From Treponema sp. (GTDB taxonomy: Bacteria > Spirochaetota > Spirochaetia > Treponematales > Breznakiellaceae): a stretch of DNA of 43,225 nt. This document shows positions 18,150 through 25,890 of the stretch, piece after piece. The notes beneath the pieces are model-generated. The model was not told the DNA's origin. It searched no databases and saw nothing but the letters and a program-made list of their open reading frames with translations. A program made the translations under genes and the position numbers. The stretch spans positions 1-43,225 of the forward strand of contig JAISCC010000009.1 of assembly GCA_031265845.1 (NCBI GenBank). The letters are read 5' to 3'. Each line of letters starts with the position of its first letter. The first letter of the stretch is position 1.

Positions 18150-18252
18150 GGCTAGGACAGCCGACCTGCAACATCCTTCCTACGCCACACTCCACCCATA
18201 GTCTGCCAGCCCCAAGGCTGGCAAAACACCATAAACAGCAGAACATTAAGCG
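18150..18252 (+). repeat. attC-like structured repeat, copy C
   Basis: Aligns with copies A and B: GGCTAGG (18150-18156), ACGCC and CTCCA blocks, an apical stem GCCAGCC/GGCTGGC (18205-18211 and 18216-18222), GGCAAAAC (18220-18227), TAAACAGC (18232-18239), and GAACATTA then GCG. The apical stem sequence is wholly different from copies A and B but still perfectly paired. The 5' arm is missing where the duplicated leader ends. It separates the probable promoter from the ABC operon. Confidence 0.5.
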
Positions 18253-18299
18253 ATACTGTTGTACACATTACAAACCATCTGTCATAAATCCCTTATCTA

Positions 18300-18340
18300 T
18301 TTATAGTAAATCATACCTTAAAAAATATGTCAAGCGTTTT
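18300..18340 (-). promoter_or_regulatory. Candidate promoter of the importer-tannase operon
   Basis: Leftward TTGACA (18331-18336) precedes TTTACTATAAAT, with spacings of 17-19 to the possible -10 boxes TTTACT and TACTAT; the exact -10 is uncertain. It reads into copy C of the structured repeat and the duplicated leader before the ATPase gene. From 18361 to 18579, between this promoter and the marR stop, I see no gene or clear signal beyond an A/T-rich palindrome AAAAAATTTTTT near 18343. Confidence 0.5.
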
Positions 18341-18579
18341 TTAAAAAATTTTTTCGAGGGGGAATCTTTTACTGTTCCAATTCCGTTGTCCCAAAAAGCC
18401 CTCCAAAATCAAATCTCCCACACGCCACATCTTGTTTACGTCCACACAATAGACTGGTTATATCCTTTTGCGGAGAATATATACTCGTCGGTTTGTATTT
18501 TCTTCTCTTGTATACTTTCAGTTTCTCCAAAGCTATGCAACAGCACGAGCCACTTTTCTCCCTTTTCATTTCCGTCTTT

Positions 18580-19038
18580 TTACACTTCTGCCTCCGGGGA
18601 GAACAGATCCTGACCAGTAGCCTGCTCAGCCATTTCTTTTAAACATGAACAGAGAATCTCCATTTTTTTCAGAGAGAGCTTCTTGCTCATCTGCTCCCAC
18701 CATTCTTCGTAACTTTTAAGAAGTTTTGGAATAACGGCTTTCGCCTTATTGGTAAGATAGAGTTCATAAGACCGGGCGTCAGTCTCCGATCTCTTGCGGA
18801 TGATAAAGCCCTTTTTTTCTAGAGTTCCCATAGTGCGAGTCGCCACCGCTTCATTGATAAAAAGGATGGAACAAAGCTCCCGCTGGGTAATGCCTTCCCG
18901 GTCTTTCAGGTAACTGAGAAAACCGTAACTGGGAGATCGCAGACCGTAAGCTCCCATCATAGCGGCGACATTTTTTTGCTTCTGATAATGTAATATGGAA
19001 ATTGATTTGCCGATAATGGCAAACATTTTCTTATCCAA
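18580..19038 (-). CDS. MarR-family transcriptional regulator
   Basis: Winged-helix regulator of about 152 aa. The DNA-binding part reads ITQRELCSILFINEAVATRTMGTLEKKGFI followed by the wing RKRSETDARSYELYLT with the family's D-x-R signature. Helices at both ends form the dimer region. An ATG at 19086 and another at 19026 are possible starts, but AAAGGAG sits 8 bases before a TTG at 19038, which I prefer. Many MarR proteins bind phenolic acids; being next to the tannase operon on the same strand, it is a good candidate sensor for a released aromatic acid. It could be co-transcribed with the operon or control it separately; this is inference. Confidence 0.88.
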   Translation of the reverse strand: MDKKMFAIIGKSISILHYQKQKNVAAMMGAYGLRSPSYGFLSYLKDREGITQRELCSILFINEAVATRTMGTLEKKGFIIRKRSETDARSYELYLTNKAKAVIPKLLKSYEEWWEQMSKKLSLKKMEILCSCLKEMAEQATGQDLFSPEAEV

Positions 19039-19095
19039 GAATATTTCTCCTTTGCTGGTTGCAAAAACACTTGATACGGCAAACATTTTACCACA

Positions 19096-19124
19096 ATAAT
19101 ATAACCAATTATCTGATTAGTCAA
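19096..19124 (-). promoter_or_regulatory. marR promoter with overlapping imperfect palindrome
   Basis: Leftward TTGACT (19119-19124), 17-base spacer, TATTAT (19096-19101). The spacer is occupied by an imperfect inverted repeat with half sites TAACCA (19102-19107) and TGATTA (19114-19119), the usual size and place for a MarR dimer site that blocks polymerase. Autorepression is therefore likely (inference). Confidence 0.6.
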
Positions 19125-19222
19125 GTTTTATTTTACGGCAATTCCAAATTCAAAGCTTAAATGTCATATTTAGCGCACTTTTTGTGACTACTCCACAAAA
19201 ACTCATACGTCCAAAACCCGAT

Positions 19223-19621
19223 GTGCGCTCCCTGGGGGAAACAGCGGGCAGAGGAAAGGTGTAAGAAGCGAAGGGCGTCCGGTGGGGCGCTTAACCTTTC
19301 AAGATTTGAGGTGTTCCGAAAGGGATCGGACGTATATCATGGTCTCAGTTTGTAAGGAGAGTGGGAACGATATGAACAAGAGAGAAGTGAATACCGAATG
19401 ACATCTGGTTCGAGGATTGCGAACTTGGATGAACCGAAACGATTCATTAATAAAATTCGGGCTTGAATTACAAAAGCGATGGTCAAAGGGAAAAAAACGA
19501 GACCAAAACCGGCAGTCATCCGGTAGATGACTGTTTATCTGGGGCTTGAGCCGTATGAAGAGAAATCTTCACGTACGGTTCTTAAGCAGGAAAAGCGGAG
19601 CAATCCGTTCGACCCAGCCAC
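19223..19621 (+). ncRNA. Group II intron without intron-encoded protein
   Basis: The 5' end GTGCG at 19223 and a canonical 34-base domain V at about 19548-19581 (GAGCCGTATG, GAAA tetraloop region, CGTACGGTTC, with the catalytic AGC triad) mark a bacterial group II intron. A short domain VI-like hairpin with TCCGTTCGAC follows, with the end placed near 19621. Only about 400 bases remain and no reverse transcriptase/maturase reading frame lies between the start and domain V, so domain IV is empty. Splicing or movement would need a maturase in trans. The 3' boundary is uncertain by several bases. Downstream lies a transposase fragment, a common landing site for such introns. Confidence 0.8.
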
Positions 19622-20105
19622 CGGCATATAATCGATATGTGACGCCCGTTACGTCGATAACCCGCGCGGCCCCTGAATTGACGCTAGACTTGTACCGCCA
19701 ACGGTGGCGGATAGAGATGGCGTTCAAACGGGTAAAGTCATTATTCAAATGCCATGAGACACCGGTACATGTTGAACAGAGCGCCCACGCATGGTTTTAC
19801 GGGAAATTATTATTGACGGCCATTTGTGAGTCGTGGGTAAACAAAGGGCGTGTTTCCCCCTCTGCGGAAAAGTGTTCCCCGATAAAGAGTGGTCGTTATG
19901 GCGTGAACAACGGCTTATGCTGGTCATGGTAAAGTATATGCTTCTGGAGACAGTCTCTTTCACGAAACTGTTTGAAAACATGCGTCAAATTGCGGCCATT
20001 TGCGCTAATTCTAAAAGGAAACGGCTCCCGGCGCTTATAGGCTGCTTGTCCCTAAGTAAACGCATATGGGTATTGGACATCCATCGAATCAAAGAAAGAA
20101 AATGA
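19622..20105 (+). pseudogene. IS4-family transposase C-terminal remnant
   Basis: Right after the intron the sequence encodes LTLDLYRQRWRIEMAFKRVKSLF, the YREK-like region (Y-x2-R-W-x-I-E-x2-FK-x2-K) of IS4 transposases. The frame breaks near 19870: the first frame gives ESWVNKGRV then runs out, while the next frame continues as KVFPDKEWSLWREQRLMLVMVKYM to the end. The N-terminal two thirds are absent on the other side of the intron, so this is a dead fragment. I see no terminal inverted repeat. Confidence 0.8.
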
Positions 20106-20206
20106 AGAAAAACCAAGTGAAAGGACAAAACGGCGCATACTGCTTGCGCTTCGGGATTAAAGCCCCTGCTGGCAGCCGTCCTCATTTCGCCGCCCGCGCT
20201 CTCACA

Positions 20207-21586
20207 TCATCCGGTGACATCATCAAACCGCGATCTTTCGCCCCAGCCGTCCAGTTTCCGGTGCAGAGTCTTTCTGCCGATGCCAAGAATTTCGGCGGTT
20301 TTGCTTTTGTTCCCTTGATGCGCCGCAAGGGTGTCCCGAATCACGATCTTCTCGGCTTCCTCAAGCGTCGAGCCGAGTGGAATATGTATCCAGCCCTCGT
20401 CAATTTTGCCCTGCAATGAACGCAAGGTAGGCGGCAGGTCGTCTACGGTTATGAGTTTTCCCCGCGCCATGACGACCGCGCTCTCTATGCAGTTCTGCAA
20501 TTCCCGCACATTGCCTGTCCAATCATAGGTGAAGAGGATGGAACGGGCGCGCTCGTCAATGCCTTCAATGGATTTTGCGTTGTCTGTTGCGAATTTTTTC
20601 AAAAACACCGAAATAAGCAACGGCAGATCGTCTTTGCGCTCGCGCAACGGCGGCACTTCGATGTTCACCACGTTGAGCCGGAAATACAGGTCTTCACGGA
20701 ATGTTCCCTTATCAATTTCCGCTTTGAGATCGCGGTTCGTCGCCGCAACGACGCGGACATCAGTTTCTATAGTCTCATCCCCTCCCACACGCTCGAACTC
20801 CCGCTCTTGCAACACCCGCAACAGCTTAATCTGAATATTTTGGTTTATCTCGCCGATTTCGTCAAGAAAGAGCGTGCCTTCGTTGGCGCGTTCAAAGATG
20901 CCGCGCCGCCGCCCTACCGCTCCGGTGAAAGCCCCTTTTTCATGCCCGAAAAGCTCGCTCTCAAGCAGGGTTTCCGTGAAAGCGGCGCAATGCACCTTTA
21001 TGCAGGGCTTGTCTTTGCGCGGTGAAAGCTCGTGTATGGCGTTTGCGACCAATTCCTTGCCCACACCGGACTCGCCTGTGATAAGCACGGATGCCTTTGA
21101 CGGGGCGACTCTGCTTATGGTGTCAAACACCTTGCGCATAGCCCCGCTCGTACCGATGATGGTTTTGAACTGTTTGTCGCGTTCGGATTCTTCTTTCCAG
21201 CGGCGGTATTCAATTTCGTCTTCGCGGTTTTTAAGCGCCCGTTTGACCAAGTGGGAAAGATGATCAAGGTTTGGCGGTTTGGTGAGAAAATCGTACGCGC
21301 CGTTCTGTATTGCGGCGACCGCGTTTTCAATGGTGCCGTGTCCGGTAAGCACAATGACCGGCGTTCCAGGGCTTTCCGCCAGAATCTTCTTGAGCAACTC
21401 TTCGCCGGTCAAGCCGGGCATACGCAAATCCGTGATAACGAGGTCTATGTCGCCCTTTTGAAAGCGTTTGAGCGCCTCGTCTCCGGATGCCGCGGCGACC
21501 ACATCGTAGCCGTCCATTTTGAGTGAAGCCGCGAGACCTTCGCGAATGTTTTTCTCATCGTCAGCCGCCAAAAGCCTGAATTTCAT
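20207..21586 (-). CDS. Sigma-54-dependent response regulator (AtoC/NtrC type)
   Basis: Three-domain activator of 459 aa. A receiver domain has Asp53 ([10 protein letters not shown]) with the acidic pocket AADDE and the switch Thr/Lys. The AAA+ domain has Walker A GESGVGKE, the sigma-54 contact loop GAFTGA, Walker B FLDEIGE and the arginine-finger region. A Fis-type helix-turn-helix ([20 protein letters not shown]) closes the protein, with a short extra tail. It starts 4 bases after the histidine kinase gene stop, so the pair is co-expressed. Likely targets are sigma-54 promoters elsewhere; the signal is not readable. Confidence 0.95.
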   Translation of the reverse strand: MKFRLLAADDEKNIREGLAASLKMDGYDVVAAASGDEALKRFQKGDIDLVITDLRMPGLTGEELLKKILAESPGTPVIVLTGHGTIENAVAAIQNGAYDFLTKPPNLDHLSHLVKRALKNREDEIEYRRWKEESERDKQFKTIIGTSGAMRKVFDTISRVAPSKASVLITGESGVGKELVANAIHELSPRKDKPCIKVHCAAFTETLLESELFGHEKGAFTGAVGRRRGIFERANEGTLFLDEIGEINQNIQIKLLRVLQEREFERVGGDETIETDVRVVAATNRDLKAEIDKGTFREDLYFRLNVVNIEVPPLRERKDDLPLLISVFLKKFATDNAKSIEGIDERARSILFTYDWTGNVRELQNCIESAVVMARGKLITVDDLPPTLRSLQGKIDEGWIHIPLGSTLEEAEKIVIRDTLAAHQGNKSKTAEILGIGRKTLHRKLDGWGERSRFDDVTG

Positions 21587-21590
21587 GGTT

Positions 21591-22838
21591 TTACATTCCC
21601 TTCCATTCCACGATAGGTTCGTCTCCGCATCCCGCGTCGCGGGCCGCTTTTCGTGGATCCGGCAGGCTTCGCAGGTCTTTCTGCACTATGGGCAGACTGA
21701 TGATGAAGCTGGCGCCTTTTCCAGGTTTTGATTTCACCATGATCTCGCCCTTATGCTCGTGGATGATTTTATACACCAGCGTCAGCCCCAATCCTGAACC
21801 GGACGCCTTGGTGGTGAAATACGGCTCAAAAATCTTGGGTAAATTTTCTTCGGAAATGCCTGTTCCCGTATCCGCAACCGTGATGAGCGCATCCGAGTCT
21901 TTTGCGGCGGTTTTTATGGAAAGCGCGCCGCCTTCCGGCATGGCGGCGATGGCGTTCTTTATCAGATTGAGCAACGCCTGTTTCATGTACCGCTCGTCAA
22001 AGCGCACCAACGGCAAATCTTCCTGAAAATTAACATTCCATTCAATATTGTTTTCTTCCAACTCAAAGGAGACAAAATCCAGCATCTCCTTCAAAAAAGC
22101 GTTGACATCGCCTTCCACCGGCTCCATGTCCATGGGGCGCACCGCAAAGAGAAAGTCCACCACAATATGGTTAAGCCGGTCGATTTCCTCGTTTATAATC
22201 CCCAGGTAATTCTCGAACGTGTCATACAGCGCCGCATGTTCGGGGAGCTGTTCCTTATGCGCGTTTAAGGCTTTCTGAATAAGCTGTACATGGATGGAAA
22301 GAGAGCCGAGCGGGTTCTTAATCTCATGGGCCACGCCCGCCGCCATGTTGGTAAGGCTTGCAAGACTCTCCATACGCCGCATCCGGGCTTCCCGACGCCG
22401 CTTTTCAGTAATATCTTCTATGTGGATGAGTGAACCGGAAACGTGTCCGTCCCGCACGAGCGGCAGTACGCTCAGGCTCAAAAGCCGCAGTTGATTCGTA
22501 TGCTCGACGTAGAATTCCCTGTCTAAAACCTTGTCTCCGCTTTCAAGAACGTGTTTGAGAAACGGCGGCACTTTCTCATCGCGGATCATGTTCCAGACGG
22601 GCGGCTTGTTTTTTTCGCTTTTTTCATCATCCCCGGAAATGGGCAAATACCGTTTGGCGCGCCGGTTCGCCATGATGAGGCAATGCTCCCCGTCGCATAC
22701 CAGAACGCCCTCTCTAAGCGAATCAATCACGGTCTCCAGCCGGTCGATTTCATCGGCGGCTGAAACAAGCAGTTCTCCCACCTGCTCGGACCTCAGTTTA
22801 TTTAATTTCTGCAAGGCTCTCTTTATAAATTGCCGCAT
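21591..22838 (-). CDS. Cytoplasmic PAS histidine kinase (NtrB-like)
   Basis: Sensor kinase of 415 aa without transmembrane segments or signal peptide. Residues 1-30 are helical, about 30-145 form a PAS domain (LREGVLVCDGEHCLIMANRRAKRYL, ending in SLIHIEDITEKRR), and the dimerisation/phospho-acceptor domain follows with His171 in AAGVAHEIKNPLGSL. The HATPase domain shows the N box (QALLNLIKNAIAAMP), G1 (ADTGTGI) and G2 (GSGLGLTLV). It is the partner of the adjacent regulator. The lack of an input beyond PAS suggests an internal signal or a protein partner. The start ATG has only a weak ribosome site. Confidence 0.93.
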   Translation of the reverse strand: MRQFIKRALQKLNKLRSEQVGELLVSAADEIDRLETVIDSLREGVLVCDGEHCLIMANRRAKRYLPISGDDEKSEKNKPPVWNMIRDEKVPPFLKHVLESGDKVLDREFYVEHTNQLRLLSLSVLPLVRDGHVSGSLIHIEDITEKRRREARMRRMESLASLTNMAAGVAHEIKNPLGSLSIHVQLIQKALNAHKEQLPEHAALYDTFENYLGIINEEIDRLNHIVVDFLFAVRPMDMEPVEGDVNAFLKEMLDFVSFELEENNIEWNVNFQEDLPLVRFDERYMKQALLNLIKNAIAAMPEGGALSIKTAAKDSDALITVADTGTGISEENLPKIFEPYFTTKASGSGLGLTLVYKIIHEHKGEIMVKSKPGKGASFIISLPIVQKDLRSLPDPRKAARDAGCGDEPIVEWKGM

Positions 22839-22873
22839 AGCGTTACCGGTTTGCGGAGAAATTGCCGTGGATA

Positions 22874-23119
22874 TTATGTCTCTTTTTCCAGCAACGCTTC
22901 GTCTTCTTCATCCTCTTCTCCCTTTTTCTTCTTACGCGCCTTTTTTACCTTCTCTTTTTTGACTTTGACCTTTTGTTTGACTTTCGGTTTGGCTTCAGGG
23001 TTGAAATTGGTGACATAATTTACCAACGCAATGTACAACACTACGACTACAGCCGCGACAATCACTTGCCATGAAGTCAACAATGCTATCAGAAAGGTTT
23101 TGAATTCATTTGAAATCAT
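22874..23119 (-). CDS. Small single-pass membrane protein with charged C-terminus
   Basis: Unrecognised protein of about 81 aa. One hydrophobic helix (LTSWQVIVAAVVVVLYIALV) is followed by a long Lys-rich stretch (KPKVKQKVKVKKEKVKKARK) and an acidic end (GEEDEEDEALLEKE). The start is uncertain: ATG 23119 gives MISNEFKTF; an upstream GTG or ATG would add residues overlapping the protease region. It lies between the HtrA protease and the histidine kinase on the same strand, so it is probably part of that unit. A membrane-anchored cytoplasmic tail that interacts with nucleic acid or acidic protein is possible, but nothing shows a function. Confidence 0.7.
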   Translation of the reverse strand: MISNEFKTFLIALLTSWQVIVAAVVVVLYIALVNYVTNFNPEAKPKVKQKVKVKKEKVKKARKKKKGEEDEEDEALLEKET

Positions 23120-23189
23120 TTTTTCCACTTTTCCCGCTATAAAGGGGGCGCTATTTGCGCAAAGCGCACAATAACGCCCTCTCAAAAGT

Positions 23190-24707
23190 CTACCGCTTAA
23201 ACTTGGGAGATTCCAGCGTAGCTTCACCGCGTATGAAGGAGAACCACAACTCTTTGCCCGTGTCTTCCCGAAGTACTTTGTAGAAACTCGTCAGGTCATT
23301 CACTTGTTTGTCATTTACGGCTAAAATCCGGTCGCCGCGCTGCAAGCCGATGACTGACGCAGGCGTCTGGGTATACACTTGGGCGACGTACAGCCCTCGC
23401 GCGTTTCTATCAAGTTTAAGCGCATCGCGGAGTTCAGTGGTAATCGGCAGCACGTACACGCCGGGCCACAGCTTTTTGTTGTCGGACGCCACGTCATTGG
23501 TGCGTTCCTCTATGCTAACGGTGAGATTCTGCGCCGCTCCATCACGGAACAAGGCGAATTCAGCTTTGTCCCCGGGTTTTAAGTCGCCTACCATAAGGGT
23601 AAGGTGGTTCATATCTCTCACATCTCTGCCGTTTACCGCAGTGATAAAGTCTCCCGCCCGTATGCCGCCCTTGTCCGCCGGAGAATCGAGGAACACCTGG
23701 GAAGCGAACGCGCCGCGCTGCCCTTCAGGAACGCCAAGCGCTTTCAACAGATCCTTGTCCGCGTTGACGAGCGATACGCCGAGCCAGCCATAGCTGATGG
23801 CGCCTTTCGAGATGAATTCGTCAATGGAACGTTTCACATTATTAATCGGAATGGCAAAACCAAGCCCCATGGACCCGGAGCCGTTGTTGGTGGCAATCCA
23901 CGTATTGACGCCGATTACCTCGCCGCGTATATTCACCAGAGCGCCGCCCGAATTTCCCTGATTGATGGAAGCGTCGGTTTGGATGAAGTCGTTGATATTG
24001 TTCGCCGGACCTCCGCTGCGCCCGACCGCGCTCACAATGCCCATCGTAACGGACGACATATAGCCGAGCGGGTTGCCCACCGCGATTGCCCAGTCTCCGA
24101 CTTTCACCGCGTCCGAATCGCCCAACACGGCGATGGGCCATGAATCGGTTGTCTTAAAGGAAATCATCGCAATATCTTTGCGGTCGTCTTTCCCGACAAG
24201 GACAGCCGGATGCTCCTTGCCGGCGCTCATAACAACGAAAATCTCGGTTGCGCCGTCAATCACGTGGTTGTTGGTGAGTACATAATACGTATCTTTGTCC
24301 TGGCGAACTATGATGCCGGACCCGAGTCCCTGCGAGCGGTATTCCCGCTCTTCAGACGAATCGCCGTTGTCGTTTTCGGGGCCAAAGAAAAAATCCCACG
24401 GAATGCCGTTGAAACGAGGCGTTTGCCGTTTCGTTACTGAGACCGTGTTGATCTCCACCACGCTCGGCAGCACCTTGTCCGATACGGAACGGAAGGCGTT
24501 CTGCAAGCCTTCCGCAACGGAAAGCGCGTCCGCCGGAATGACAACCGCCCGGCTTTCTTCCGCCTGAGCCGTTATGTTCATGTTCGGCTTCCAGTACGGG
24601 AAAGAGAAGAACGCCAATAAAAATCCAAAAACAACGCCTATTAGCACGAAGCTAAACACAAAAATATTTTTTGAAGACAATTTTTTCATTAGTTTCATCA
24701 GTTCCAT
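23190..24707 (-). CDS. DegP/HtrA-type periplasmic serine protease
   Basis: Do-like protease of 505 aa anchored or exported by an N-terminal hydrophobic segment (residues 15-36). Trypsin domain with His148 (TNNHVIDGA), Asp178 (RKDIAMISF) and Ser253 (NQGNSGGALVN); then PDZ 1 (GWLGVSLV... GIRAGDFITAVNGRDV) and PDZ 2 (GLYVAQVYTQTPAS... GDRILAVNDKQV). It degrades or refolds misfolded envelope proteins. The start ATG has AGGAG 8 bases upstream. It is the first gene of an operon containing the small membrane protein and the sigma-54 two-component pair, suggesting envelope-stress control (inference). Confidence 0.95.
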   Translation of the reverse strand: MELMKLMKKLSSKNIFVFSFVLIGVVFGFLLAFFSFPYWKPNMNITAQAEESRAVVIPADALSVAEGLQNAFRSVSDKVLPSVVEINTVSVTKRQTPRFNGIPWDFFFGPENDNGDSSEEREYRSQGLGSGIIVRQDKDTYYVLTNNHVIDGATEIFVVMSAGKEHPAVLVGKDDRKDIAMISFKTTDSWPIAVLGDSDAVKVGDWAIAVGNPLGYMSSVTMGIVSAVGRSGGPANNINDFIQTDASINQGNSGGALVNIRGEVIGVNTWIATNNGSGSMGLGFAIPINNVKRSIDEFISKGAISYGWLGVSLVNADKDLLKALGVPEGQRGAFASQVFLDSPADKGGIRAGDFITAVNGRDVRDMNHLTLMVGDLKPGDKAEFALFRDGAAQNLTVSIEERTNDVASDNKKLWPGVYVLPITTELRDALKLDRNARGLYVAQVYTQTPASVIGLQRGDRILAVNDKQVNDLTSFYKVLREDTGKELWFSFIRGEATLESPKFKR

Positions 24708-24862
24708 AATAAACGCTCCTGTTTGCTGGTATGGTTGAGAGAGCTATAAGAACATCCGCCGTCATTTCGCGTTTTTAGAGTTCTCTCTTTTATATAAACT
24801 ATAATACTGATTTTTACAAATGGTTACAATGGGAAGTTCAAAACCAACTGCGTTTTTTGTCT

Positions 24863-25453
24863 TCATTTTCCATAAATATGCTCAAATTCGTGGAGCACCT
24901 CCAGCGCCTTGTTTTTGCATCCCCCGCATACGGTACCGATTTTGGTCGCTTCCTGCAACTGCGCCCATGAACGCGCCCCTTTGTGGAAGGCGTTTTCTAT
25001 GTCCTTGTCCGTAACGCCGAGGCAATGGCAGATTTCGGCCGCCGCCTCTTTAAGCGCACCTGCCCTGCTGGTCTTCGCAAGATAGTCGTCGATGGCGGCG
25101 CGAAGCGCCTTGTCACCCAGTACGGAACAATGTATCTTGTGTTCGGGCAGTCCGCCCAGTTTTTCAACCAGTTGCTCCGGTTTAATAGTGTACGCCTGGG
25201 CAATGTTCATGCCCTTTATCAGTTCCGAAAGCATGCTGGTAGACGCGATTGCGCTTGCGCAGCCATACGTCTTCCAGCGCACGTCGACAATCACATCGTC
25301 TTTTATTTTAAGCAGCATGAGCATCTGATCCCCGCACTTGATGTTGCCGGTAAGCCCGCGTCCGTCAGCGGGAAACGCCGCTTCATCGCCAAACAACACG
25401 TTTCGGGGATTTGTGAAATGCTCTTTCACCGTATCTGAATACAGCCACTCCAT
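24863..25453 (-). CDS. NifU-like Fe-S scaffold (IscU domain plus BFD-type domain)
   Basis: Cytoplasmic iron-sulfur assembly scaffold of 196 aa. The IscU domain (NPRNVLFG, KCGDQMLMLLKI, WKTYGCASAIASTS, KIHCSVLGDKAL) has the three ligand cysteines. The C-terminal domain has the BFD-like [2Fe-2S] cysteines (EICHCLGVTDKDIE, TVCGGCK). The third domain of full NifU (Nfu) is absent. ATG 25453 is chosen because GGAGG lies 7 bases upstream. A general housekeeping role is more likely than nitrogen fixation, since no nif gene is near. No cysteine desulfurase gene lies in the window. Confidence 0.92.
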   Translation of the reverse strand: MEWLYSDTVKEHFTNPRNVLFGDEAAFPADGRGLTGNIKCGDQMLMLLKIKDDVIVDVRWKTYGCASAIASTSMLSELIKGMNIAQAYTIKPEQLVEKLGGLPEHKIHCSVLGDKALRAAIDDYLAKTSRAGALKEAAAEICHCLGVTDKDIENAFHKGARSWAQLQEATKIGTVCGGCKNKALEVLHEFEHIYGK

Positions 25454-25603
25454 AGAGACCTCCAATTTATGACTAATAATATAATATATTCGCCTGAGAT
25501 ATACAAGTATTAACGCCGTGGCGTTCCAATGCAAGCGCACGATAGATTTACGCCCCTTTTTAATTGAAAAAAGTTTTTTTGTATAAAAAATATTCATAAC
25601 CGC

Positions 25604-25632
25604 TTGACTCTTTTGCGGCGCGTATGTATTAT
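25604..25632 (+). promoter_or_regulatory. Promoter of initiator tRNA gene
   Basis: TTGACT (25604-25609), 17-base spacer, TATTAT (25627-25632); the tRNA begins 16 bases downstream, fitting a short 5' leader. Confidence 0.75.
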
Positions 25633-25648
25633 ATATGCTATACCATAT

Positions 25649-25721
<73 letters not shown>

Positions 25722-25725
25722 GAGA

Positions 25726-25755
25726 GGCGCGTTCAACCGGACGCGCCTTTTTTTT
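25726..25755 (+). terminator. Rho-independent terminator after tRNA-fMet
   Basis: Perfect 7-bp stem GGCGCGT/ACGCGCC (25726-25732, 25741-25747), 8-base loop, then eight T residues. Confidence 0.9.
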
Positions 25756-25890
25756 GGAGACACGAACCACACGAACAAAGGGGCGTTGCGGTTGTTGGCC
25801 GCGATTATGACAGGAGCATCGCCCGCCTTGACGCGAATCACACGAAGTATCGCTTCGACAGCGTTGAGTAGGTCATGTTCCGTTCGTGTT

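Noticed and set aside
19546-19932. Single protein starting at the ATG inside the intron's domain V
   Set aside because: The first 25 or so residues are translated intron RNA; only the later part is transposase, and that frame breaks near 19870.
20207-22838. NtrB/NtrC nitrogen control pair
   Set aside because: Domain plan is similar but there is no glnA, glnB or other nitrogen gene nearby; the neighbour is an HtrA protease.
24863-25453. NifU as a sign of nitrogen fixation
   Set aside because: The protein lacks the Nfu domain and no nif gene is present; a general Fe-S scaffold is the better reading.
25756-25890. Possible small element with CACGAACCACACGAAC-type repeats after the tRNA terminator
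   Set aside because: Two short similar motifs (CACGAACCACACGAAC, CGCGAATCACACGAAG) are too few to call a repeat family, and there is no sign of an integration site at the tRNA end.
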